From positions 3,844,039 to 3,908,038 of the forward strand of contig NW_003314268.1 in the NCBI RefSeq assembly GCF_000143415.4: DNA of 64,000 nucleotides, written 5' to 3'. Both the position numbers and the translations under genes were made by a program. Source of the stretch: Selaginella moellendorffii (lineage: Eukaryota > Streptophyta > Lycopodiopsida > Selaginellales > Selaginellaceae). This document shows positions 9,439 through 19,230 of the stretch, in pieces; position 1 is the first letter of the stretch, and every line of letters starts with the position of its first letter. The notes beneath the pieces are model-generated. The model made no database searches, was not told where the DNA came from, and was given only the letters and a program-made list of their open reading frames with translations.

Positions 9439-10488
9439 TCAACTTAGTGCTTGCCACCAGATTTCATGAGTATCCAAGTTATAGATGAAAACATTTCCGT
9501 CTCCTCTAACAACAACACTAGTAGGCATAATGCAATTTGGTTGGGGCTTACAATACACTCCAGCTGCCCAAAAAACATTCCCATTGATGTCCTTAATAAC
9601 CAAGTTTCCATCATGTTGTTGTATAGCATAGCATCCATCAGAAGGATGATAATTATGTTTGCTTACCCAAATTTCCTGATATTTCCTCTTTGTCATTAAG
9701 GCTAATTTACAGTCCATACGCAAAATCAACCTGTAAAGCCCATTCAATGAACTGATACCATTTCCTTGTAGAAGGTAAGATCCAGGTTCCTTGACTTGGC
9801 TCCCTATAAGAGAGTTTTCAAAACTCCAGCAGCTCCCTTGATCACTATCACTTTCATGGGTAACAATCATTGAGGAACCGTTTGCATATACATTGCGACC
9901 ATCAATCACTGATGAATTTTTTACATAAGGTGAAATTCTTGCATATGAAGTGCTACCATTTATCACTGATGAATTCATGGCATGCAAACTACGATTATTG
10001 TAGACATTAACCTGATAGCTGATTGCAAAGTTCAAAAACTCAGTGCGTATGCCTCCATGAAATGTCAATCTAGTTGCATCGATAGCGGCATCCACAGAAA
10101 TCCGTGCAGCAATTCGAATGAATGAGTTCTGTACATGTGTGGGATGAAAATTTACCAGGATTAAGGGATCAGTAACACAGATTATATACTGATTATTTAC
10201 AACTAAAGGGGCATTCACATACAAATAAAAACTCACCCTGGTGTTACCAAACCACAAATCTAAAATTGACCCTCTTACTGAAATTTGAGGATTGCCACTG
10301 TATACACGATTAATATGCTCAACAAGCTGTCGCATACTAGTTCTAAACTGTGACAATGATAATGTATGGAGATTTCTACGAAAGATTGTAAAAGGCTGAA
10401 GTTGGTATGGGTGAGGTGGGGGTGATTTAACGCAAGTAACCTGTAACAGAAGTAACATCAAGAGAGTTGCAATGCTGTGGTATAACAT
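9439..10488 (-). CDS. Secreted GNA-like (bulb-type) lectin-domain protein with unrecognised N-terminal domain
   Basis: An intronless frame of 349 codons starts at ATG 10488. Residues 1-20 are a signal peptide (MLYHSIATLLMLLLLQVTCV). Residues about 35-165 form a beta-rich domain that I do not recognise (contains INRVYSGNPQISVRG, NAPLVVNNQYIICV, LVNFHPTHVQNSF). Residues 168-215 hold an Asn-rich repeat of the form NSSVI(N/D)G with several N-glycosylation sequons. Residues about 238-349 are a B-lectin (GNA-type) domain with two recognisable sugar-binding strands (QQHDGNLVIKD and RGDGNVFIYN) and a C-x-C-type pair around VYCKPQPNC. GNA-type domains bind mannose glycans; a role in defence or cell-wall recognition is inference. 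A broken copy lies at 5290-6203. Confidence 0.8.
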   Translation of the reverse strand: MLYHSIATLLMLLLLQVTCVKSPPPHPYQLQPFTIFRRNLHTLSLSQFRTSMRQLVEHINRVYSGNPQISVRGSILDLWFGNTRVSFYLYVNAPLVVNNQYIICVTDPLILVNFHPTHVQNSFIRIAARISVDAAIDATRLTFHGGIRTEFLNFAISYQVNVYNNRSLHAMNSSVINGSTSYARISPYVKNSSVIDGRNVYANGSSMIVTHESDSDQGSCWSFENSLIGSQVKEPGSYLLQGNGISSLNGLYRLILRMDCKLALMTKRKYQEIWVSKHNYHPSDGCYAIQQHDGNLVIKDINGNVFWAAGVYCKPQPNCIMPTSVVVRGDGNVFIYNLDTHEIWWQALS

Positions 10489-12053
10489 ATTGATTAAGAA
10501 AATCTATGCTTTATTATTTATGTTAAATTAAACAATTATGAATTATAAACTGGAGTATTTTTATAGTTTAGATTTTCTTTAATAAGTTCTGTTTTATATG
10601 TTGAAATTCACATACTTTACAATTTCTCACTTATGAGTTGTAGATACTTTTGAAAAGTTCACATGTATTTTAAGTTTTGGATTTTCTTTACAAGATTTTA
10701 CACTTTCTAAAAACATTTTAAGAAAAGGGGCCTAGTTCAGCTGTATATAAGAAAAATCATAAATATTTTATATTATAATGAATTTTTATAATACTATAAA
10801 AGGTTATTTTACCTTTTAAATATTTCTTTTTTATATGTTTTTTAAAATATTTTTTATTAAAAATTTAGAAATTAAGTTATACTTTTGTGAGGCCTGTAAA
10901 TATATATTCATATATAGATATATAACATCTCATTTGATCAATTCATTCTTGTATATAACTAAGGGTCTAATCCCTAATTAATATATTTATTCCTATATTA
11001 CATTGATGGTATTAGAGGGAAACATTTTTTTAATAAAGTTATGCACTTTGTTCATTCCATTAATCTATTATTAATTTATAAAAAACCCTATTTTTGCTCA
11101 TATATAGCTATATTATATAGCTTTTAATTTTTTTTAAAAAAATGGCCAAAATGTGTATATTTGATCAACAAATATTCCATGTTACATTTCTAAAGTAAAG
11201 AATACAATTTTTACATTTTGAGTGTAATTTTTAAAACTTCCAGGTATAGAGGTGTATGGAAGACACATCTATACTCATCACTAGGTACAAAAGAGCTCAA
11301 TACTATCCTCTTTAGTAGTGGCTGTTTCATTAGCTTCCACAATCTTATTGGTAGCAAGTATATTCCTCTAAAACTCTATTATGAGCAACCACCACAACTT
11401 CAAGACTGTCATGAGCAATATAATTGGCTACTTGGGATGAACAATATCCACCTCCTTACTTTTCTTCACAAAACTTATTGTAGGATTCTTTAATCATGTT
11501 CAAATGGAGACTCAAGCTTTACAAACCAAAGGATCTATTTAATGTTATTATCATGCTTAGCTTCTAATTGGAAAGTATTGATCAGGTTTGGCCATCCTTA
11601 AACACATTTTATATTAGTGATAAGTAAAAAATTATTATAAAAGTTTAAGAGTAATAAAATATCAACATTTAGATTAGCAAATATCCTAGAATATACTTAA
11701 ATATTCTAGGTGTATTCCTTACATAAGGATTTATCATATTTAGATACTTAGTTATAAATAAATATTAAATATAATAATTAATATTTTAAATAATATTTAA
11801 AAGAAACAAGGAATTTTTAATTATGTAGATAAATCATGATCTTTTAAAGTTTCTATAATAGTTTAATTGAAGTTCTAGATAATGTTTATGTAAAATATTA
11901 TTACTATTACTTTATTTTTTAGTTCCATATTTAGCAATTTTGTTTTAACAATATTTAAAAATAAAATAAAATATTAATTGTATTTCAGATTATTATTTTA
12001 AGTTTTATTGAAAATTAATGTGTGTGAGAAAGTTACTTCTCCATATATGGTTG

Positions 12054-12088
<35 letters not shown>

Positions 12089-13010
12089 CCTACATGGATG
12101 AACAAAATTAAGAATAAGGAAATTGAGTTGGATCTTTTATTTGATGCAAATGACATAAATATTCCATGTGGACAAAGTAGTGGAAAATATGAAGAATTAT
12201 TGTCTATGTACTTTGTATAAGTTTATCCCTAGTTTACTGTGGGATAATGGCGTTTGAGCATGATTACCACAACAAACATGATGACATGGTTTGGGACCAT
12301 AACTATACCTCAAATCAAGAGAGTCCACGTCTCCCTGGGATCCTTTGGGCCAAGAGGGATCTCCCTAGTCTCCTGGAAAACTAAGTTGCTTTGCACCACT
12401 TGGCTATCTACCTGCGTAAAATGAAGGAGATTCAGGTGGCTCAAGCACAGGAAGTGTAGGAGGTAGGTAGAGATGATCCCTCTTGTTCTAAGTGGCCTTA
12501 TGCCTCTAGATGGGCGCTAACAAACCCCAAAAACATGTATTATTATTAAGGAGATTGATAGGAACTTGAATGAGCGAGTGAACACTTAGCATGAAGAATT
12601 AGAAACTTCGGTGCCTTTAAGCAAGGGAGGCAATCTTTGGGGTTGTTAATTCACTCAATGGTGGACAGTGGTAACAACGCTGTGGACATGGTATGCCTTT
12701 GACAAAAGCTGAGAATAAAAATTTGAGTGAGTGAAACTTAAGCCATTCATCAAAGATATATCTACTGTGAGAGGAGCTCAGGGGGATCCAAAGTGACTAT
12801 GGCTGCTCTTCTATCATTGGTGGAAAACAGTAGGAAGTCATACTTAAGACGGCTGTCAACTAATTCATTAAAATGTTATTAGGGTTTATCATTTATGGTC
12901 AATCGTCTGCTAGTGGAGTCTCCAACGCTGCCAATATTTTGGAGGATGCTGGCGATCCTTCCAAAGGTTGCGTTGTACCCTTTCTTGATCAAGAAGCCCG
13001 CATTTCTACG
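10489..13010. other. Long AT-rich intergenic region
   Basis: No gene is supported. It contains poly-A/T-rich DNA, a fragment of the MITE-like family at about 11655-11720 (CCTAGAATAT and ATATTCTAGG in inverted order) and a (GA)n run at 12057-12084. From 12240 to 12800 the GC content rises and the sequence looks like a decayed transposon, but I cannot place it. The in-frame ATG at 12873 upstream of the peptidase is probably 5' UTR. Confidence 0.45.
12057..12084. repeat. (GA)n microsatellite
   Basis: About 13 uninterrupted GA dinucleotides within AT-rich DNA. Confidence 0.9.
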
Positions 13011-15026
13011 ATGCTCAAAGAGACTCTGATGCTTTCTCTTGTTTTGGCCCTCTTTGTGGCTGCAACACCATTGCTTGCATTCACCCCAGGTTTGCGTGCT
13101 TCCTCTAGCTCGGCATGGAAAGTTCCACTGGAAGAACGAAGAGCTTACTTCCAGCAACAAAAACTGGATCACTTCACACCGGAGGTTTGAGAAAAAAATC
13201 TCGTGCTATCTTAGGATTGTTTATTCTTTAGGATACAAGGACGTTTCCTCAGAAATACTTCGAGCTATTGGACTACTTTGAGCCTCAACGAGGGCCGATG
13301 TTCCTGGTTATGTGTGGAGAGACCTCATGCCCGGGAGGATACGCTCAACTCACATCTGTAGGGGTACGCTGGACAACAACATTTTTTTCTTCTCGCTATT
13401 TTAAACTTTTCTTCAGGATGTTGCGAAGGAGTTTGGAGCCGCTGTCGTGACCTTGGAGCACAGATTCTACGGTGAAAGCTCACCATTTCACAACCTCACA
13501 GTTGACAACCTCAAGTATCTCACGATCCAGCAATCTTTGCTGGATCACGCGGAGTTTATCGCTTTCTATCAGGTGAACCTCCTTTTGTCACGCTCTCAAC
13601 TCTCGTAAGATTCTTTTCTTTCAATTCTTCAGAAGGTAATCAATGCCAAGTTCCAGAAGGACGGAGACAATCCGTGGCTCGTGATCGGAGGTTCCTATGC
13701 GGGTGCTTTGAGTGCTTGGTTTAGACTGAAATTTCCGCACTTGGTGATTGGAAGCTGGGCCAGCTCTGCTGTGGTGCATCCGATCTTAAGCTACAGCGCT
13801 TACGACAGGCAGGTGATGAAAACTTGATTAATTATTTTTTTACCCTGATTCGCAGGCAGATGGGAATCACTGCTGGCCCAGAATGCAAGCGAGTGCTGCA
13901 GAATGTCACAAGCATTGTTGAGAAGGCTTTGCTAGAAAACGGAACCGCGATCAAATCTTTCTTTGATCCAAACGCTGTAAAGGTAAGTTTTTAGTGTTTT
14001 TTCTATCACTGAAGAAAGTAGTGTTGCTTTTGCAGCTGCAAGACGTCGATTTTCTGGCTTATGTGGCTGAGATAATAGCTGTTGCAGTAAGAAAAGAACT
14101 CCAACGCCATGTTTTTGTTCTTTCCTCTGATCTGTTCCGTTTTGCTACAATCCAGGCCCAAAGCGGACGGTTTAATCAGTTGTGTACTTCAGTACTCAAC
14201 GCAAGTGCTACTAACAATGCTACAAAGCTTCTGGTAACTAAATTCATCTTCCACGTACAATCACCCAACTGTTTCAAACAGGACGTATTTTCATCCTTCC
14301 CAACCGGCCCTGTAGATTTCTTCGACGTGGAACTACTGAGACTTTCAGTACAAGCTAACCAAAGTAGTGCAAGAGATCAATGGGCCTGGAAGTATCAAGT
14401 TTGCACGGAAATGGGACTCTTTCGAGTCTCTAGCGGACCAGATGGCTTGTTTTCTCTCCAAATCAACACACAGTAAGAGCAACCAAACATAGCAATTCCT
14501 TCGAAGAACAATATAACTCTCGATGTCTCAGGTACTACTTGGATCAGTGCTCGCAAATGTTTGGGCAGGGAATCCGACCGGACGTTACAACGACAAACCT
14601 GTTGTTTGGGGGAGCAAAGATTGCCGGTACTTCCATGTTTTTGAGTATTTCTTTTCTCATGGTTTGTTCTTGTAGGCTCCAAGATCATGTTTCTAAATGG
14701 ATCGGAGGACCCATGGCGGCATGCTTCGATCCAAAACATCACGTCTTCTTTTTCTGGTACACACATAGTCTTGCTAGAAGCGTTTGATCAATGGTTACTG
14801 TTTCTATTTCGCAGAGCCATCGTTTATGCTGGACTGCCACTCTTGTTCCCACGTCCAGGATTTCAAGACAGGGTGTGTGATAACAAGTAAGCCTCTTTTC
14901 GTTTTCTCCCCCAACTCCATAACTTTTCTACCAGATCCTCAAGAATGCGACATGCTAGACAAAGCTCGCGAGTTCATTCGCTTGCAAATTGGGAATTGGC
15001 TCCAGGAGTATATGAGCCAGCCCTAA
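13011..15026 (+). CDS. Serine carboxypeptidase of family S28 (PRCP/DPP7-like)
   Basis: Twelve exons: 13011-13184, 13232-13363, 13417-13572, 13633-13812, 13860-13982, 14036-14086, 14156-14233, 14282-14472, 14532-14626, 14676-14756, 14815-14886 and 14935-15026; all borders are GT-AG and the phases close to 474 residues, normal for the family. A signal peptide covers the first ~24 residues. The hallmark YFEQ-like segment (FPQKYFELLDYF), the EHRFYGES motif, the nucleophile motif GGSYAGALSAW, the catalytic Asp region NGSEDPWRHAS and the C-terminal His region CHSCSHVQDF are all present, so the enzyme should be active. S28 enzymes cleave residues next to proline and act in the secretory or vacuolar route. 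An in-frame ATG at 12873 would bury the signal peptide, so 13011 is preferred. A fragment of introns/exons 6-7 is duplicated at 7978. Confidence 0.92.
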
Positions 15027-15070
15027 AAGAATCATTTTATGAATATTCTTTCAAATTTGAATTTTTTCTG

Positions 15071-17001
15071 TTAACACGATACATGGTGGCGGCAATTCAG
15101 GGGCCCCGCGAAGGCCGTCATGGCCGGCACCAACGCCGCAGGCCTCGCGGGGAGACTCGATGCCTTGGCATATACCGCGGCGCTTCCCGCGCCCGAGGGC
15201 CTGAAATACGCGCCGTTGATGTAACTGTCGCCCTCGGATCGCCAGTTCCACTTCATCCAGCTCCGCTCGCCCGCAAACTCTCGCTTGGTCACCTGACAAT
15301 GAGAGGAAGAACCCTAAATGTTAGCATTGTCAATCGTGCTGGAGTGCAAGCAAGTTTCTGTTTTGGGTGATGTACCTGCTTGGAGTTTACGTCGGCTGGC
15401 GCCACGAATCTGTTGCCCTGGCTGTTGATCGTCGGGTTTGCGCTGCCGCCGATCGCGTACATTCTCCAGTGCGTGTAGTGATTGTTGACGATGTGGAAGT
15501 ATCCATACCGGCACCTGTTGGGATGTCTCACGCGATCAAGAACACAAGAGAGAAATTGAAGAAAAAACGAATCACGCACCTGGGCATTCGCTGCACAAGC
15601 CCCTCCCCGAAGTGATTGAAAGCGATGGTGACTTGCATCATCTTGTCGAGGGTGTAGCTATCGCTGTGGCCGAGCAACATCACCTGGAGTGAGCCACAAG
15701 GAATCTCGTAAGCTTGCGTTCGATTACTTGCAGGAATTGGGCAGAAACTTCAGGCGAAGCAATCCAGCAAGCAATCCAACATGCCAGAAAACCAGAAGAA
15801 CGCAAGCAAAACGCATCCAAGCACCAAAATCCATGGGAAGCTTACCTTGTTGTGGTCGCGAAAGTAATTGTTTGAGATCGTGATCCCCGTGGATCCCATG
15901 ATCGCGTCGATGAGGCCGTCCGCGCAGTCGGCCAGGAAGCAGTGGTCGATCCACACGTCCCGGGAGCCGAAGATGGATATTCCGTCGCCGTCCGACACCG
16001 TCCGCCAGCCGACGTGGCCGGGCGAGCTCCTTACCATGGCCGGCCCCGTACGGCGGCAGCTGTGGATGCCGATTCCGTGCACGATGACGTTGCGGACGTA
16101 CTGCACGGTCAGGCACCCGCCGTACGCTATCCGTACCGCGTGCCCCCGGCCGTCGATCGTCTTGTGGCTGTTGACGATGAGCTCTTGGGAGAGGACGATG
16201 GTCATGTCGCGCGCGAAGATGATCCACAGTGGGCGGTCCTGGATGGCGCCGTAGCGCAGCGATCCGGGCCTCGGATTCACAGGATCGTCCGAGGGATCGG
16301 TGACCGTGTAGAAATCGCCGTCGCGGCCGCCGATGGTGTTCTTGCCGAAGCCGATGGCGCAGTCGGCCAGGCGCTTGCGGTGGGAGTGCCAGTGGGGATC
16401 GCAGCGCCAGCAATCGTCGATGGGGTTCCCGGTGGATCGGCAGCTCCGATCGCGCTGCTGTTGGTCGTCTTCTTGCCGCCCCCATTCTTGTTCTTGGTCT
16501 TGGATTAGGGTTCTTCTTCTTCTTTGATCGGCGTCATCGTCGTCATTACTCCTGCTGAAGAGATCGAGTGAGTTGGATGGAATGAATGCAGTAGGGCGGG
16601 ATCAATCAAGGCAAGGTTGGTTGATCGGTGGCTTGAGCACCGGTCATGAATGAAGGAAAGGAAGAACAGGGGAGTCGGAAATCCGGGAAATTCAGAGCTG
16701 GGCGATGATTTGGGCGACATGGGTCGTGGATTTTGGAAGCGTTTGAGACGATGGCTTGGAATCGGTGCTGAATTGTGGATGATTTTTCGAGCGTGGCATC
16801 AACCGTGAGAAACAGAGCAGGGAAGAGGAAGGAGGCAATGTGGACACACCTGATGGATTTTTGGTGATCATGCTGCTCAGCCACCGCTGCCACCGCTGCC
16901 GCCGCCGCTGGATTGGCAATGCTGGAAAGATTGAGCGCCGCCGAGGATCTCACGAACACGAACAGCAGGACGAGCGCGAGCCTCTTGCAGAAATCCTTCA
17001 T
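15071..17001 (-). CDS. Pectate lyase, polysaccharide lyase family 1
   Basis: Five exons on the minus strand: 17001-16850, 16554-15846, 15683-15580, 15514-15376 and 15292-15071, giving 441 residues. A signal peptide ([21 protein letters not shown]) precedes an Ala-rich and acidic linker and then the mature domain starting near [15 protein letters not shown]. Family signatures are [39 protein letters not shown] and [18 protein letters not shown], which include the calcium ligands and catalytic Arg region. The enzyme cleaves de-esterified pectin by beta-elimination in the cell wall. It converges with the S28 gene, with only 44 bp between the two stops. Intron 1 ends in a CAGCAG double acceptor, so two isoforms differing by one residue are likely. 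Confidence 0.92.
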
Positions 17002-17803
17002 CGATCTGAGACCTTCCTCGTCTTCCTTCTCTCAGTTTCTATCTCCTCTTTCGATTTTAAGAGGAGGGAGGAGCGAATGTATCACATCAATGGATCCAAC
17101 AACACCAGCGAGAGCAGAGGAGCGCTCTTGCAGCAGAGCGTTGTTGTTGCCAGGGAAACGAGGAAAGGAAGAAGCAAGAAAGAAAAATTAAAGGCAAAGA
17201 AAGAAAGCGCAGCGCAAAGAGCACAGGAGATGATCAATGCAATGCAGCAACCACTGCGCTCCTGCGAGAAAGGACCACAAATCACTGCCAGATCCCAACT
17301 GAAAAACAAACAAAATAAGACCAAAGCAAAAAGCGCAGCGCTCGCTTTCCTCTACTTTTTCTCTCTCCAATCTCTCTCCCCCCTCTCTCAAATCGCGAAG
17401 CGCGAAGAACAAAGAGAAGATCAATCAAGAACAAAACGAAGAACGAGCTCTCGATCGATCGCGTCGCCAAAGCTTCTAAAATATGAGCAACCAAGCAAGA
17501 ATCTAAACGTTTGCCAGCTAACACAGATGCTTTCTTCCAAGCCTCATGCTTTTCTTCCCTCCCTTGTTCTTGGAATATCATATACGGGGGCGCATATCCC
17601 ATCATACGATCCCTCGTAACGGGCATCTTTTCGTACGCCTCAAGAACACACAAGAAACCAAAAAAAAAGAGAGCTGGAATGGGACGTTTAGATGAATGCT
17701 TCGAGTACATATCAAGTCCAAAACTTTGAAGAAAGGAAAACATCACTCGCTAGAAACTAGTTGTCGAGATCTTCTTTTTTATCGGTTGCGTGGTGAGCTC
17801 TCT
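17002..17803. other. Pectate lyase 5' region and uL4 3' flank
   Basis: No gene is seen. The part near 17340-17400 is CT-rich, typical of a plant 5' UTR or promoter. Long overlapping open frames on both strands here are low-complexity (Arg/Lys/Glu or Ser/Leu-rich) and are not supported. Confidence 0.45.
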
Positions 17804-19081
17804 CTACTGTGACACTCCCAGCCACTTGGAGAAGTTCTCAAACTCCAAGTAATCACTGTCCGAGATCATCGTCTTGTACCACAAATTTCCAGCCTTGCTG
17901 ATCGCAGCCTTCTCTTCGGGGTTCTGCAGAAACATCGATCGCAAAAGAGTTAAGTCAGGCCGGAAAAGAGAGAAAAAAAGTTCTTTTTTGTTTACCTGGG
18001 CGCGCTTGGCTGCGAGCTTCTCCTCCTTGGCGTTCTTCCGCCGCTCCTCCATCATCTTCCGGGCGGTGCTGGCGTACGGGTTGAGCTTCACCATCGCGTT
18101 GAAGTTCTTGAGCGGGTTCCTCTTGAGCGGCGCCCTCTTCACGTCGGTGATCTTGGGCCTCACCACGCTCTGGATCTCGTCCGAGTTGATGATCCGCGAC
18201 AGGTCCGAGTTGGACATGATGGGACGCGGCAGCAGGTAGTTCTTCTTGAGCGCAGCCGGGGTGTCAAAGCTGCCAAAGATCTCGTCCAGTTTCTCAAAGG
18301 CACACTTGGTCCAGATGATGAACCGACCGAGGTGGCCGCCGGGGGCGAGCTGCAAAAGATTAAGACGATTCACGTTGCAAACCTCGATACCTGGGATGTT
18401 GGTGAAGGCCTTGACGAGCTTGGCCCCCTCGGTCCCGTAGATGATCAAGGGACCCCGGCGAGAAACATACCTCCGGTTGCGCATCTTTCCCTTACCGCAG
18501 CGGATGTTCCGGCTCTTCTTCACCTTCTCCACGTCCTCGTACGCGCCAAGCGTCTTGAGAGCCTTCACCGCCACCGAGGTCTTCTCGATCGACTCGAGGG
18601 CGTCGCTCACCACCAGCGGCACCTCGGGCACCTTCTCGATGCGGTGGCCGCGCGCGAGGAGCAGCGACGGGATCGCCGACGCCGCCAGAGCCGACACCAC
18701 CGCGTAGCGCTTGAGATTGATGTTGAGCTTGCGGTGCCAGCGGCGGTACGTCTTGGTGGGCGCAAACATCCGCCCACCGCGACACATGTTGCCGAAAGCT
18801 CCCTGACCGGCGCGGTGAGTTCCTCCACCCGGCACGCGAGGAATTCGCGACACAGCGCGGCCCGTGCCCCATGACTCGGCCGACGTCTGGTGCCCTGCCT
18901 TCTTGCTCACCGCGTATGGCTGGCGCTTGTTCTTGGCGATGCCAGTGTGGACTTGCCGCACCACATCTGGCCGGATCGGGGACTTGAACACTTCAGCGAG
19001 TGCCGCGGTGACCCCAGCCTTCGTCGGATCGCCAGCTTCCAGTACCTGGACGGAAACAGTCGGTCGAGCCGCAGCCGCCAT
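17804..19081 (-). CDS. RPL4: Cytosolic 60S ribosomal protein uL4 (RPL4)
   Basis: Two exons, 19081-17996 and 17923-17804, give about 401 residues, the usual size for plant uL4. The N-terminal globular domain ([30 protein letters not shown]), the exit-tunnel loop with [20 protein letters not shown] and [14 protein letters not shown], and the basic eukaryotic C-terminal extension ([16 protein letters not shown]) are all present. The 72-bp intron is a multiple of three with no stop, so retained transcripts would stay in frame. Codon use is strongly GC-ending, consistent with high expression. The ATG lies 36 bp downstream of a telo-box-like element. Confidence 0.95.
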   Translation of the reverse strand: MAAAARPTVSVQVLEAGDPTKAGVTAALAEVFKSPIRPDVVRQVHTGIAKNKRQPYAVSKKAGHQTSAESWGTGRAVSRIPRVPGGGTHRAGQGAFGNMCRGGRMFAPTKTYRRWHRKLNINLKRYAVVSALAASAIPSLLLARGHRIEKVPEVPLVVSDALESIEKTSVAVKALKTLGAYEDVEKVKKSRNIRCGKGKMRNRRYVSRRGPLIIYGTEGAKLVKAFTNIPGIEVCNVNRLNLLQLAPGGHLGRFIIWTKCAFEKLDEIFGSFDTPAALKKNYLLPRPIMSNSDLSRIINSDEIQSVVRPKITDVKRAPLKRNPLKNFNAMVKLNPYASTARKMMEERRKNAKEEKLAAKRAQVNKKELFFSLFRPDLTLLRSMFLQNPEEKAAISKAGNLWYKTMISDSDYLEFENFSKWLGVSQ

Positions 19082-19116
19082 CTCCTCCTCCCAAAACCCT
19101 GCTCCGCCGCTGGAAG

Positions 19117-19124
19117 AACCCTAA
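19117..19124 (-). promoter_or_regulatory. telo-box-like element upstream of uL4
   Basis: AACCCTAA on the plus strand, 36 bp upstream of the uL4 start. Telo-boxes are common in promoters and leaders of plant ribosomal protein genes. Function is inferred from position. Confidence 0.4.
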
Positions 19125-19230
19125 TGCCAAGAACCCCAGATCGAACGGCTGAAGTTAAAGAGGATTATGCTCTATATTTAACTGTTAGGGCATTGCTAAG
19201 GTGCGTTGACTAGAGCTGACTAACGACATT

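Noticed and set aside
11218-11493. 91-codon frame in AT-rich DNA
   Set aside because: No domain and no supporting signals; likely chance or a fragment of an old transposon.
15942-16508. Plus-strand frame of 188 codons opposite the pectate lyase
   Set aside because: Antisense shadow of a GC-rich exon; Val/Ala/Asp-rich without a motif.
16840-17619. Long plus-strand frame (about 260 codons) opposite the pectate lyase start
   Set aside because: Low-complexity Arg/Lys/Glu content; overlaps exon 1 of the pectate lyase on the other strand and its CT-rich leader; no start context or domain.
18332-18874. Plus-strand frame of 180 codons opposite uL4
   Set aside because: A shadow of the GC-rich uL4 coding strand; His/Arg/Leu-rich with no domain.
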